Shown: positions 43,493-51,799, counted from the first letter of the stretch. The stretch is DNA of 64,000 nt from an uncultured Bacteroidales bacterium (GCA_937891975.1 CALAUA010000014.1:186001-250000); one strand, 5' to 3'. The notes: generated from the letters alone by a model not told the origin. Numbers and translations are program-made.

Positions 43493-43942
43493 ATGTTTAT
43501 TGATGAATTAGTCCCTCTTTTAGCACTCTTTTTAATTTTTGGTGCAATTCCAGTTGCCGTATTGGTAGGTGTTATCATGTTCCTCAAAAATCGTCGTCAC
43601 AAAGTGGAGGAGCACAGTAAGCTCATTTCGCAAATGATAGATAAGAGTGAAGCGTCTAACCTTGATTTCAAAGCAATGGCTGAGATGTTGAACGAGTCAG
43701 AGAGCAAGAAGAAAACCAAGAAGTCTGTTCTGAAGCAATTGAATGCAGGCGTGTTTTTAGGAGTGTTGGGGTTGTTTATTCTGATAGCTGGGATTGCTTT
43801 AGGCAAAGGTGAGGACGCAATCCTAACAGGAGCATTTTTGTTAACAGCAGGTATAGCATTTGTTATCATGTTCTTTGTGTCAAAGAATTATCTCAAGAAG
43901 GAGATTGAGAAAGAGGAAAAAGAGCTTGCTGAAAAAGAATAA
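43493..43942 (+). CDS. DUF6249-type membrane protein
   Basis: 149 residues. One N-terminal transmembrane helix (about 7-30), a charged helical stretch (KNRRHKVEEHSKLISQMIDKSE, ESKKKTKKSVLKQ), two more helices (about 83-102, 107-127) and a Lys/Glu-rich tail. This is the layout of the DUF6249 proteins that in Bacteroidetes are found directly before an ECF sigma factor. It may sense the membrane or help control the sigma factor; unproven. 54 bp separate it from the sigma gene. Confidence 0.78.
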   Translation: MFIDELVPLLALFLIFGAIPVAVLVGVIMFLKNRRHKVEEHSKLISQMIDKSEASNLDFKAMAEMLNESESKKKTKKSVLKQLNAGVFLGVLGLFILIAGIALGKGEDAILTGAFLLTAGIAFVIMFFVSKNYLKKEIEKEEKELAEKE

Positions 43943-43996
43943 GCTGCGTTTGTCTGTCTGACTTATTTTTCAAAATTACTTGTTTTTCATCATTAT

Positions 43997-44491
43997 ATGG
44001 ATAAGCAGCAGTTTATTTCCGCTATTGGCGGCATGCAGGAGTCCCTTCGGCGATTCCTGCTTGTGCTGACTCACGGCGATGAAGAACTGGCTAATGATCT
44101 TGCACAAGAGGCAATACTGAAGGCATATTTGCATTGTGCTACCTTTGAGGGCAGGTCTGCGCTACAAACATGGATATTCCGCATTGCCTACAACGAATAC
44201 CTTAACGAACAAAATAAGTACTGGAATACCCATCGCGTGGCAGTGGAGAACTATGAGAGCGTTGATACGGAATTGGCAAGCGAGCAGACAGATGGTGCCT
44301 TTCGCTATGAGCCACTATATCAGGCGATTGATAAGTTGCCGAAGCAAGAGAAGGCAGTTGTGATACTGTATTATTTGGAAGAAAAAAGTATTCGAGAGAT
44401 TAGCAGGATAACTGAGATAACAGAAACGAATCTTGCGGTGATGCTCTTTAGAGCAAGAAAGAAACTGAAAGCTATTTTGAGTAAGGAATAA
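43997..44491 (+). CDS. ECF-type RNA polymerase sigma factor
   Basis: 164 residues. Region 2 (about 10-75) has GDEELANDLAQEAILKAY and TWIFRIAYNEYLNEQNKY. Region 4 (about 105-160) has LYQAIDKLPKQEKAVVILYYLEEKSIREISRI and LAVMLFRARKKLKAIL. No region 3 or 1.1, so it belongs to the ECF group. The small membrane protein downstream and the DUF6249 protein upstream are its likely partners. Its stop codon lies within a 7-bp tandem repeat. Confidence 0.95.
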   Translation: MDKQQFISAIGGMQESLRRFLLVLTHGDEELANDLAQEAILKAYLHCATFEGRSALQTWIFRIAYNEYLNEQNKYWNTHRVAVENYESVDTELASEQTDGAFRYEPLYQAIDKLPKQEKAVVILYYLEEKSIREISRITEITETNLAVMLFRARKKLKAILSKE

Positions 44492-44513
44492 GGAACAAGG
44501 AACCAAGACGAAG
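44476..44513. repeat. 7-bp tandem repeat (AAGGAAC family) at the sigma gene 3' end
   Basis: AAGGAAT (44483-44489), AAGGAAC, AAGGAAC, CAAGACG, then AAG just before the next ATG (44514). It supplies the final codons and stop of the sigma gene and the leader of the next gene. Confidence 0.65.
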
Positions 44514-44804
44514 ATGATAACCAATACTAAAATAAAAAAGCGTTTGCGTGCGAGTGCTCCGCAAGTAAAAGATAGTGAGGCGTTTATGGCGGATACTATT
44601 CGTCAGATTAATCTTATGCCATCGCCCAGCAGTGAGTTGCAAGAGAGTTTGCGTAGGTACACGATGTTGGAACGGTTGGCCATTCGGATGGATGCCGTTC
44701 GTTGGTTGCTCGTTGGCGGAACAGGAAGTGTGGCTGTAGGGTATGCAGTTTTTAGCCATTTAGAGGCGATCCTGAGTGCAATTTCGATGTTGTGGATATT
44801 GTGA
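44514..44804 (+). CDS. Small single-pass membrane protein, possible anti-sigma partner
   Basis: 96 residues. A basic N-terminal segment (KIKKRLRASAPQVKDSEAFMADTIRQINLMP) is followed by a short helix and one hydrophobic region (about 65-95, LVGGTGSVAVGYAVF then AILSAISMLWIL) that could form one or two membrane passes. The position directly behind an ECF sigma gene and the cytoplasmic-N, membrane-C layout fit an anti-sigma factor or sensor. There is no recognisable zinc or ASD motif, so this is inference. Confidence 0.65.
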   Translation: MITNTKIKKRLRASAPQVKDSEAFMADTIRQINLMPSPSSELQESLRRYTMLERLAIRMDAVRWLLVGGTGSVAVGYAVFSHLEAILSAISMLWIL

Positions 44805-44840
44805 AAGGTAGTTTTTGGAATATATGCAATATTTACTTCG

Positions 44841-44859
44841 TTTTTGAGGAGCGTGGAAC
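44841..44859 (+). repeat. 19-bp direct repeat, right copy
   Basis: TTTTTGAGGAGCGTGGAAC, identical to 43334-43352. Confidence 0.75.
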
Positions 44860-44876
44860 GTGTAATGTTAATAAAA

Positions 44877-44906
44877 TAGGGGTTCACATATCAATGTGAG
44901 CCCCTA
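44877..44906. terminator. Bidirectional terminator between convergent operons
   Basis: A 13-bp stem (44877-44889 with 44894-44906, one G-T pair) and loop ATCA, with T-rich sequence on the plus side and TTTTATT on the minus side. It separates the sigma module from the export operon. Confidence 0.8.
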
Positions 44907-44939
44907 CTTTATTAGAAGATAGAGGGAAACGTATTCGCA

Positions 44940-46241
44940 TTACAATACCCCTTGATAATATTGCAATATGCGTAGGCGGAAGAGGTAGTTGTATTGAGCC
45001 TGAAGGCGTGTAGATTGCGCCTGCAAGTGATTGTTGCGCGCCTCCTGGTACTCATACAATGAACAACGACCTGCCTCATATTTCTGCGTTGTGTAGCGTA
45101 GGGCCTCTACAGTAGATTGTTCTGCTTTCTCGGCTGCCTGTTGCTCGACATAGGCATTGCGTGCATTGAAATACGCTTGATCAATCTCTTTGCGCAAATC
45201 TTTCTTCTGTTGCTCTAAATCCAAACGTGCGTTCTCGAGAGCCAGTTTCTGTTGCTTCACGCGGGTAGAAGTCTGCATCTTGTCAAAGATAGGGACATGG
45301 AGATTAAGCCCCACAGAGGCACTGAAGTTATCTTGCATTTGCGTACCAAAAGTTGGATTATCTGCGCCTTGCATATCGTAGTAGCCCGTTCCGACATTAG
45401 CCCCAGCAGAGAGTGTGGGTGAATAAGCAGACTTAGTGCCTTTGAGCGCACTCTCGTTGGCCTGAATCATATATTCCAGTGCCCTTATCTCTGGGCGAGA
45501 TTGCAAAGCGATTTGATACACCTCCTCGTTATTGGGTAGCAAACCACCAACCAACTCTTCACTATTTGGAGTGGCAATATCGAAGTGGCTAATATCTTGC
45601 AATTCAATGGCTTGTGCTAAGTCTAAGAGCGATAGTTGCAGGTTGTTTTGGCGTTGAGTGACTTCCAACTCCTCGCGTGCTACTTGGGCTTGCAGGGTAT
45701 AGAGTTCGCCTGCTGGCAAACGATTAACAGCCACCAAAGCCGAATCGTGTTGCAACTTCAAGCGTGTATCTGTTAACTGATTGTCAGCGACAAGGAGCAA
45801 TTCCTTGCAAAGCAGGACTTGTAGATACATGGTAGATACGTTCATCTTGATTTGCAGTTGCAGTGCCTGCATATTGGCTTCGGTTGCCTGCATGTTGGCG
45901 CGTGCTTGGTCGATATTGTACTTCATTTGCAGACCGTCAAAAAGCACGATATTTGCCGAAAGGTTGAATGTCGTTTGTGAGGAGTTCTGCGCATGATAGA
46001 TATTGTCTGCTCCGATAGAACGACCGAATATCCAACTCTGTCCTGCCGAACCGCTTATAGAGGGCGATATGTCTGCCTTAGACTGCGTGTATTGCAAGCG
46101 TTGAGAGGCGTATTGATTGCCCTGTTTCTGTATGGTCAGACTATTGAGTAATGCCGAGTCGATACATTGTTGCAAAGTAAGAACTTCGGCGTTGATACTC
46201 AATGAGAGGAGACATAGAGAAATGATAAGTAATTGTTTCAT
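44940..46241 (-). CDS. TolC-family outer-membrane efflux protein
   Basis: 433 residues. Signal peptide about 1-18, then two OEP repeats of long coiled-coil helices (for example NMQALQLQIKMNVSTMYLQVLL and LALENARLDLEQQKKDLRKEIDQAYFNARNAY) and short beta segments. It is the outer-membrane duct for the ABC exporter encoded upstream. Last gene of the operon; 3 bp after the adaptor stop. Confidence 0.95.
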   Translation of the reverse strand: MKQLLIISLCLLSLSINAEVLTLQQCIDSALLNSLTIQKQGNQYASQRLQYTQSKADISPSISGSAGQSWIFGRSIGADNIYHAQNSSQTTFNLSANIVLFDGLQMKYNIDQARANMQATEANMQALQLQIKMNVSTMYLQVLLCKELLLVADNQLTDTRLKLQHDSALVAVNRLPAGELYTLQAQVAREELEVTQRQNNLQLSLLDLAQAIELQDISHFDIATPNSEELVGGLLPNNEEVYQIALQSRPEIRALEYMIQANESALKGTKSAYSPTLSAGANVGTGYYDMQGADNPTFGTQMQDNFSASVGLNLHVPIFDKMQTSTRVKQQKLALENARLDLEQQKKDLRKEIDQAYFNARNAYVEQQAAEKAEQSTVEALRYTTQKYEAGRCSLYEYQEARNNHLQAQSTRLQAQYNYLFRLRILQYYQGVL

Positions 46242-46244
46242 AGT

Positions 46245-47342
46245 TTATTGAGTAATTTGGTTACCACGAATCATATCGCCCGCTTTTAGACCTTCGGTCA
46301 CTTCAATCGTCAGTCCATCGGAAAGACCCGTTTGGATTTCGGTGCGGGTTACCGCTTGTGTGGTGGTGTCGGTAATGAGTTGCACGAATGACTTGTCGTC
46401 CTCCATCTCTACATTGGCTTCTGGAATAGTGAGTACATTCACACGCTCATTGAGTACAATCTCGGCATTGGCACTATATCCTGCACGAATAATCACGGTG
46501 TCAGGGATAGTGGCAGCACCTTTGATTTCGAACATCATGGCACCATTTTGTTCGGTACCTTTTGGAGCAATATACTCCAATGTGGCTGTGAAGCGTTGGT
46601 CATTCAATGCGCCAATGACCAAATCCATGCGCATGCCTTCGCGCAGTTTACCCACTTCCGTCTCATCGATACTACCCACAAAAAGGAGATCCTGCATATC
46701 CGCCACCGTGGCAATAGTCGTACCATCGTTGAAGGTGTTGGTCAAAACGACTGAGTTGCCCACTTTGACAGGCACATCCAGCACCGTACCTGTGATAGTG
46801 GATTTGACAATGGTGTTGGTAAAGTCAGTTTCTGCCTTCTTTGCCACACCGTCGCGCGTGATACTGAGATGATCCTCTGCCGCTTGCAGTTCTTCGAGAT
46901 TGGAGATATATTGCAGGCGTGATTTCTCGTAAGTCTCGTGTGCAATGACTTCTTGCGCAAGCAGCATAGAGTCACGCTCAAAGACTTGGTGGGAGTTCTC
47001 CATGTTGTATTTCGCCAAACGCACACGCGATTCTGCACTATTGAGTTGTGCCATGTCGGGAATGACTTTGATTTTGGCAATAGCATCGCCTACACGCACT
47101 TTGTCGCCTGCTTGCTTGTAGAGTTCGGTGATGATACCAGATATCTGGGGTTTGATTTCCACCTCATCGCGTGGCTCAATCTTACCCGTAACAATCGTTG
47201 TTTTTTGGATAGTGCCTACTGTCACGACCTTGGTTTCATACTTCACTTCTTTGGGGCGTGACTGTTGCCATAGATACACGAATACTCCGACTACCACTGC
47301 GGCGATAACTGCCAACAGGATCCATTTCTTTGCTTTTTTCAT
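46245..47342 (-). CDS. MacA/HlyD-type periplasmic adaptor protein
   Basis: 365 residues. An N-terminal membrane helix (about 7-25) is followed by a lipoyl-like half (TGKIEPRDEVEIKPQISGIITELYKQAGDKVRVGD), an alpha-hairpin (about 105-165), the second lipoyl half (STITGTVLDVPVKVGNSVV) and a beta-barrel/membrane-proximal domain. It bridges the inner-membrane ABC permease and the TolC-like duct. Confidence 0.94.
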   Translation of the reverse strand: MKKAKKWILLAVIAAVVVGVFVYLWQQSRPKEVKYETKVVTVGTIQKTTIVTGKIEPRDEVEIKPQISGIITELYKQAGDKVRVGDAIAKIKVIPDMAQLNSAESRVRLAKYNMENSHQVFERDSMLLAQEVIAHETYEKSRLQYISNLEELQAAEDHLSITRDGVAKKAETDFTNTIVKSTITGTVLDVPVKVGNSVVLTNTFNDGTTIATVADMQDLLFVGSIDETEVGKLREGMRMDLVIGALNDQRFTATLEYIAPKGTEQNGAMMFEIKGAATIPDTVIIRAGYSANAEIVLNERVNVLTIPEANVEMEDDKSFVQLITDTTTQAVTRTEIQTGLSDGLTIEVTEGLKAGDMIRGNQITQ

Positions 47343-47357
47343 ATGTTTTTAATTTTA

Positions 47358-48593
47358 TTATTCTTCATTAAGTGCCTCAATGGGCTTTATGGCTAATGCT
47401 CGGCGAGCAGGCAATAGTCCTGCTAATAATCCGATAACCAATAAGATGGCTAATCCACCAATGGCTATGCCAAAACTGATTTGCATCTCTTGGCTAAACA
47501 TCTCATTGCCCTGCAAGAGTTGTTGTGCCAATTGCAGTACGCCAACGCCTGCCACTATGCCTAACAGTCCTGCTAACAGCGTGAGCAAGGTACTTTCCGC
47601 TAATATCTGCTTGGTAATCACCCACGGACTGGCTCCAATGGCACGGCGGATACCTATCTCCTTGGTACGTTCGCGCACGGTGACTAACATAATGTTGCTC
47701 ACACCTACTGCACCCGAAATCAGTGTGCCTAAACCGATGAGCCATATCAGTGCGCTTAATCCGACAACCAGATATTGGAATGCTTTGAGCGTTTCCTCCA
47801 TGTTCATGGTGTACATGGCGCGGTTGTCATCGGGAGCGATGGTATAGAGGTCTTTTAGCACAGTCTTCAGTTCTTCCTCCACGATACTGACGGGTGTGTT
47901 CGAATGGGCTGTAGCCAAGATGAGATGGATATTTTTGCCCAGTTGGCGAGCTTGCTGCAGCGTGGAGATAGGCCAGAAGACTTGTTGGTCAGGATGACCA
48001 CCTAAATAGACTTGCGCTTTGGTCTTTTGCTTCACGCCCACTATGCGGAACTGCATGTTGCCAATATGCAGGAGTTTGCCTACGGGATTGCCTCCTTCGG
48101 GGAACAGTTTGTTGTACACTTCGTTGCCTATGACACATACTTTTCGCTTCTCCTGTACATCAATCTCGTTGATCTCGCGTCCGTAGAGCAATGGGATATA
48201 TAATATTTGGGGATAGTCGGGGGTGATACCCACCATATTATACTCATCGTGCCATGTGCCAAAGCGCACGGTGCTTTCTCCGCCAAAGCACATGGGTGCT
48301 ATGACACCAGCGTGGGTGGCTGCATGGCGAATAGTGGGCATGTCTTGGTTGTGGATAGACCAAGTTCGTCCCTTTTGCAAGCCCTTGTAGGGTTTACTGG
48401 TGCGGTCGGGAATAACGAAGCACGAATTGATAGCAAAGCCCTCAACGTTAGCCATGATACCTTGGGTGAGCGATTGCCCCAAGCCCACCAATACCAATAG
48501 CATCATCATGCCCCAAAAGACACCAAAGCCCGTCAAGATACTGCGTGAGCGGTTCTTGCTAATCGTAGCCCATATTTCTTCAAAAAAGTCCAT
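47358..48593 (-). CDS. MacB-type ABC transporter permease
   Basis: 411 residues from ATG 48593 (MDFFEEIWATISKNRSRS); a frame 10 codons longer has no typical start. A MacB periplasmic core domain (about 45-235) lies between the first transmembrane helix and the FtsX-like three-helix block (VSNIMLVTVRERTKEIGIRRAIGASPW). It has no ATPase domain; the ATPase is encoded separately. It is paralogous to the permease just upstream, and the two likely form a heterodimer. Confidence 0.93.
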   Translation of the reverse strand: MDFFEEIWATISKNRSRSILTGFGVFWGMMMLLVLVGLGQSLTQGIMANVEGFAINSCFVIPDRTSKPYKGLQKGRTWSIHNQDMPTIRHAATHAGVIAPMCFGGESTVRFGTWHDEYNMVGITPDYPQILYIPLLYGREINEIDVQEKRKVCVIGNEVYNKLFPEGGNPVGKLLHIGNMQFRIVGVKQKTKAQVYLGGHPDQQVFWPISTLQQARQLGKNIHLILATAHSNTPVSIVEEELKTVLKDLYTIAPDDNRAMYTMNMEETLKAFQYLVVGLSALIWLIGLGTLISGAVGVSNIMLVTVRERTKEIGIRRAIGASPWVITKQILAESTLLTLLAGLLGIVAGVGVLQLAQQLLQGNEMFSQEMQISFGIAIGGLAILLVIGLLAGLLPARRALAIKPIEALNEE

Positions 48594-48595
48594 TC

Positions 48596-48611
48596 CTCTA
48601 AACACTAAACT
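48596..48611 (-). repeat. AGTTTAGTGTTTAGAG word between the permease genes
   Basis: The exact 16-mer, also at 13128-13143 and 62153-62168. It holds part of the TAG stop of the upstream permease gene and its leader-facing end lies three bases from the next start. Confidence 0.6.
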
Positions 48612-49827
48612 ACTTATCCGCATTCATTGCCTCAATCGGTTTGATACGCATAGCGCGATAGGCAGGAATAGCGCCTGCAATCACGCCAATAATAATCAAT
48701 ATTAGGGTAGCCACCATCACTGCCCAGCCATCCACAGATGGATTGACCAGTACTTGCTCTTGTGCGTTGGCGGTCAGCATGCCAATCAGCGACACTACGC
48801 CGCTACCTAACAGCACACCTATCAAGCCAAAGATACTGGTAATCGCCAACGACTCGCCCACTACGGACAGCATCACCGTGATAGGCGGTGCGCCTAATGC
48901 CTTGCGGATACCCAACTCTTTGGTGCGTTCGCGCACCGATACCAACATGATATTGCTCACGCCTACAGCACCTGACACCAATGTACAAAGACCTAATATC
49001 AAGATAAATAGTCGGATAGCCCCCATCACACGTGCTTGCTCCTCCACCGACTCCTCTTGTGTCCATACGCCCACAGCACCTGGGTCGTCTTTGTCGAATT
49101 GCATTGGTCCTGCCAAGAGGGTCTTGACGCGCTTTTCAATATTGCGTGTGCCACTGGTCATGGTCATTGACATCTTTTGGAACTTGCGGCTGGTGCTGAA
49201 AATGTTTTGGTGTGTGGAGAAAGGAATAAACATGCTGGCACCTTGCCACCGTTCGCCTTTCTCACATACTCCCACCACGCGGAAGCGCACGTTATTTACC
49301 TTGATAAACTCCCCTAATATCTGCTCTGCGCTGACGCCCAACATCTCTATGGCACGTTCATCAAGGACGCATATTTTCTCTCGCTGGGCAATATCGCGTG
49401 CGTTCACGAAGCGTCCGCATAGTAGATTCTTATTGAAGATATGCTGATAATCGCCTTCGATGCCCGTCACTTCTAAGGTGATGCTCTCTTTGCCATAGAC
49501 CGTTTCCACGCCATACTTGGATGCGACGCGCGAAAATAGTTCCACCTCGGGCAGGTTGCTAATCAGTTGTGCATCGTTGTCGGTGAAGAATAGGTAGCGC
49601 GAGGAAGGCAGACCTTTGTATGGTAGGGTGGTCCATGATGTCCAGATATCTACCGAATTGCTGAGGCGCGAACCGTAGTTGGCTTGCATGCCATTTTCCA
49701 ATCCCTTGCTCACGCCTAAGAGTACTACCAGAATGAAGATTCCCCACACTACAGCAAAGCCCGTCATGGCCGTGCGGAACTTATTTTGCCGCAACGATTC
49801 CCATATTTCGTGTAAGAGATCGCCCAT
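48610..49827 (-). CDS. MacB-type ABC transporter permease
   Basis: 405 residues. Same architecture as its neighbour: first transmembrane helix (about 18-40), periplasmic core with IEGDYQHIFNKNLLCGRFVNARDI, and the FtsX-like block VSNIMLVSVRERTKELGIRKALGAPP. Its start shares one base with the ATPase stop. The substrate of this export system is unknown (peptide, lipid or antibiotic). Confidence 0.93.
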   Translation of the reverse strand: MGDLLHEIWESLRQNKFRTAMTGFAVVWGIFILVVLLGVSKGLENGMQANYGSRLSNSVDIWTSWTTLPYKGLPSSRYLFFTDNDAQLISNLPEVELFSRVASKYGVETVYGKESITLEVTGIEGDYQHIFNKNLLCGRFVNARDIAQREKICVLDERAIEMLGVSAEQILGEFIKVNNVRFRVVGVCEKGERWQGASMFIPFSTHQNIFSTSRKFQKMSMTMTSGTRNIEKRVKTLLAGPMQFDKDDPGAVGVWTQEESVEEQARVMGAIRLFILILGLCTLVSGAVGVSNIMLVSVRERTKELGIRKALGAPPITVMLSVVGESLAITSIFGLIGVLLGSGVVSLIGMLTANAQEQVLVNPSVDGWAVMVATLILIIIGVIAGAIPAYRAMRIKPIEAMNADK

Positions 49828-50486
49828 TAGATAATACCGTCTTTGATTCGAATAATACGTTGTGTAGCGTCCGCGATACTCTGTTCGTGGGTCACAATGA
49901 TGGTGGTAATGCCCTCAGCGTTAAGTTGTTTGAAGACATCCATCATCTCGACAGAGGTTTTAGAGTCTAAGGCGCCCGTTGGCTCGTCAGCCAATAGGAT
50001 ACGAGGGTTACCCACAATAGCACGAGCGATAGCGACACGTTGGCGCTGACCGCCCGACATCTCATTGGGGAGGTGGGTTGCCCAGTCTTTGAGCCCCATG
50101 CGCTCCAATTGCTCCATAGCACGCATGTAGCGCTCTTTGCGAGGTACACCCTTATAGTATAGGGGCAATGCTACATTCTCAACGGCGTTTTTGAAGTTCA
50201 AGAGATTGAAGCTTTGGAAGACAAAACCTATCAATTCGTTGCGCAGGCGTGCTCCTTGTGTCTCGCTGAGGTCTTTAATGAGGTGACCATCCAAATGATA
50301 TGTACCCTCGTCGTAATTGTCCAATATACCCAAAATATTGAGCAATGTGGACTTGCCCGAACCAGACGACCCCATAATGGACACCAACTCGCCTTTGTTG
50401 ATATGCAAGTCTATGCCCTTCAGCACATGCAACGCATTGGGAGTGCCGAGGTTGTAGGTCTTGTGTATGTTTTCTAAATGTATCAT
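49827..50486 (-). CDS. ABC transporter ATP-binding protein (MacB/LolD type)
   Basis: 219 residues. Walker A GSSGSGKSTLL, Q-loop FVFQSFNLL, signature MSGGQRQRVAIARAI, Walker B ILLADEPTGALD and switch TIIVTHEQ. It powers the two permeases downstream. First gene of a five-gene operon. The upstream 300 bp hold candidate RNA 2 with its terminator, so the operon is transcribed either by read-through of that terminator or from a promoter I did not find. Confidence 0.96.
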   Translation of the reverse strand: MIHLENIHKTYNLGTPNALHVLKGIDLHINKGELVSIMGSSGSGKSTLLNILGILDNYDEGTYHLDGHLIKDLSETQGARLRNELIGFVFQSFNLLNFKNAVENVALPLYYKGVPRKERYMRAMEQLERMGLKDWATHLPNEMSGGQRQRVAIARAIVGNPRILLADEPTGALDSKTSVEMMDVFKQLNAEGITTIIVTHEQSIADATQRIIRIKDGII

Positions 50487-50552
50487 ACTATATATTGTTT
50501 ACTATCCATTAGACAAATCAAGGTGACTGAATATTACATTTTATTGCTTTTT

Positions 50553-50780
50553 TACGAAAAAAGCGTGAACTTTCGTTCGCTTCAATTTGATTTGTTGAGG
50601 TCTTCGACTACCTTATCTATTCAAATTTACGCACAGAAAACTCACGCTGATAACGTGAGCGTGCATAAACCGTACTTGAATAGATAATGATTGTTTGAAA
50701 GGGTCGAAGTTCCAACAAATCAAGTCTGGGCTTATAACGCTATACTAAAATATGTAGTGATGGGTATCGCTTTACCTAAT
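50553..50780 (-). ncRNA. Candidate structured RNA 2 (long rod hairpin)
   Basis: No gene, but almost the whole segment folds as one rod. TTGATTTGTTG (50587-50597) pairs with 50713-50723, CTTCGAC (50602-50608) with 50703-50709, TTATCTATTCAA (50613-50624) with 50676-50687, TTTACGCAC (50626-50634) with 50661-50669 and CTCACG (50641-50646) with 50654-50659. That is 45 pairs, with one G-T. One large asymmetric bulge of about 15 nt lies at 50688-50702. On the minus strand a -7 box (50787-50794) precedes it, and a GAAA-loop hairpin with six T (50555-50582) follows, giving about 230 nt. It could be a stand-alone RNA or an attenuating leader of the export operon. Confidence 0.55.
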
Positions 50781-50786
50781 CGGTTG

Positions 50787-50794
50787 CAAAGGTA
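50787..50794 (-). promoter_or_regulatory. -7 box TACCTTTG for candidate RNA 2
   Basis: The minus strand reads TACCTTTGCAACCG, the same 14 bases as ahead of candidate RNA 1. Confidence 0.7.
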
Positions 50795-50796
50795 CG

Positions 50797-50836
50797 AAAA
50801 AAATCGCATATGCACAAGTGCTATACGATTTTTTGT
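50797..50836. terminator. Bidirectional terminator-like hairpin, copy of 10906-10944
   Basis: An A-tract, TCGCATA, GCAC-AA-GTGC inner hairpin, TATACGA and a T-tract. Compared with the copy next to pgk it differs at a few positions, one of which breaks a stem pair. Confidence 0.6.
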
Positions 50837-50875
50837 TTAGTGGACGCCCGCAAGCGGGCTACTGTTTAGGGTTTA
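50835..50875. repeat. TTTAGTG-type element with hairpin GCCCGC-AA-GCGGGC
   Basis: GTTTAGTGGACGCCCGC, AA, GCGGGCTACTGTTTAG: the same frame as 12948-12987 with another hairpin core (50846-50859). Confidence 0.65.
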
Positions 50876-51030
50876 GGGAGTCGGGACACGCGAGACGGGA
50901 CACCGTCGAGCGTAGTGGAAGAATATTTACTCGGTGGGAAATCGCTGAGAACAAGACCGGTGGTGGAGAGGCAATATATACTCGAATAAGATCCAAATGC
51001 CACTGCTCCACTAAGGAAGGTATAGGAATA

Positions 51031-51085
51031 GTGCGTGTATTGTGCGTGTATTGTCCGTGTATTGTGCGTGAATAGTGCGTAATTT
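51031..51085. repeat. 11-bp tandem repeat (GTGCGTGTATT family), five units
   Basis: GTGCGTGTATT twice, GTCCGTGTATT, GTGCGTGAATA, GTGCGTAATTT. Only site of this family in the window. The stretch 50876-51030 in front holds GC-rich imperfect repeats and no gene. Confidence 0.75.
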
Positions 51086-51143
51086 CCAAGAGAAATAGAG
51101 GGATGAAAAAAGTGATATATTTGCAAATATTAGGAAAAAGTAG

Positions 51144-51151
51144 TAATTTTG
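51144..51151 (+). promoter_or_regulatory. -7 box TAATTTTG for the GNAT gene
   Basis: TAATTTTGTGCG with TTTG at 51120-51123, 20 bp upstream. Confidence 0.7.
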
Positions 51152-51160
51152 TGCGAGGAA

Positions 51161-51225
51161 ATCAACAACAACATTAACCAACAACTCTTCCGCGCGAAAC
51201 AACACATCGCGCGGCAAGGGAATGA
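51161..51225 (+). promoter_or_regulatory. 5' leader with CAACAA repeats and GC hairpin, copy 1
   Basis: Unstructured CAACAA-rich sequence, then CCGCGCG (51190-51196) pairing with CGCGCGG (51208-51214), then CAAGGGAAT. The hairpin ends 21 nt before the ATG at 51236. The leader at 59575-59640 has the same plan, including the CAGGGAAT tail. Confidence 0.6.
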
Positions 51226-51235
51226 AAATTTTACA

Positions 51236-51799
51236 ATGATAATTAATATTAGAAAGGCGACGAAAGAAGATGTGGCGTATATCGCGGAGGGGATATATTA
51301 TGCGTTTTTGTTGGAAGATGAAGGACTTTATAATCAGTGGATTAGAACACTGAAGGATGTGTGTGCGCAAGAAGATACGCACTATAGTTACAGGAACACT
51401 TGGATAGCCGAAGTGGATGGAGAGAGGGCAGGAATGATGATTGCTGTGAACGGGGAGCATTACCGCGTGCAGAGAGATAGGATGTATCCGCAGCTGAAGG
51501 GGCTGTTTGATGTGGCTTTTGGCAAAGGATGGGACGATATGGAAGATGAAGCGAAGGCAGGAGAGTTCTATATTGACAGTTTGTCGGTGTCCCTACTCTA
51601 CAGGAATCAAGGCGTGGGAACGGCTTTGATAGAAAAAGCAAAGGCAATGGCGAGAGAATTGGGGATAACCATAGTGACACTGGCGGTGGAGCCACAGAAC
51701 ATGGCGAAAAAGTTGTATGAGAAGTTGGGGTTCGCTTATCAGCGGGGAATTGAGATATTCAATGAGGAATATCACCTATACAGGGCAGAAATAGGCTGA
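51236..51799 (+). CDS. GNAT-family N-acetyltransferase
   Basis: 187 residues from ATG 51236 (MIINIRKATKEDVAYIAEGIY); a longer frame would translate the leader hairpin. The acetyl-CoA motif A is LYRNQGVGTALIEKAKAMAREL, followed by VTLAVEPQNMAKKLYEKLGFAYQRG, typical GNAT motif B. Substrate unknown. The gene overlaps the Sir2 deacylase gene tail to tail by 24 bp, an acetyltransferase facing a deacylase. Confidence 0.9.
   Translation: MIINIRKATKEDVAYIAEGIYYAFLLEDEGLYNQWIRTLKDVCAQEDTHYSYRNTWIAEVDGERAGMMIAVNGEHYRVQRDRMYPQLKGLFDVAFGKGWDDMEDEAKAGEFYIDSLSVSLLYRNQGVGTALIEKAKAMARELGITIVTLAVEPQNMAKKLYEKLGFAYQRGIEIFNEEYHLYRAEIG

Noticed and set aside
43334..44859. Mobile element with 19-bp target duplication
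   Set aside because: No transposase, integrase or inverted ends; kept only as a direct-repeat observation.
50487..50790. RNase P or SRP RNA
   Set aside because: The conserved words of those RNAs (for example GAGGAAAGTCC or GGAAGCAGCC types) are absent.
51031..51085. Iteron-type replication origin
   Set aside because: The 11-bp units are suggestive, but there is no replication initiator gene and no other sign of a plasmid; treated as one of the tandem-repeat families.
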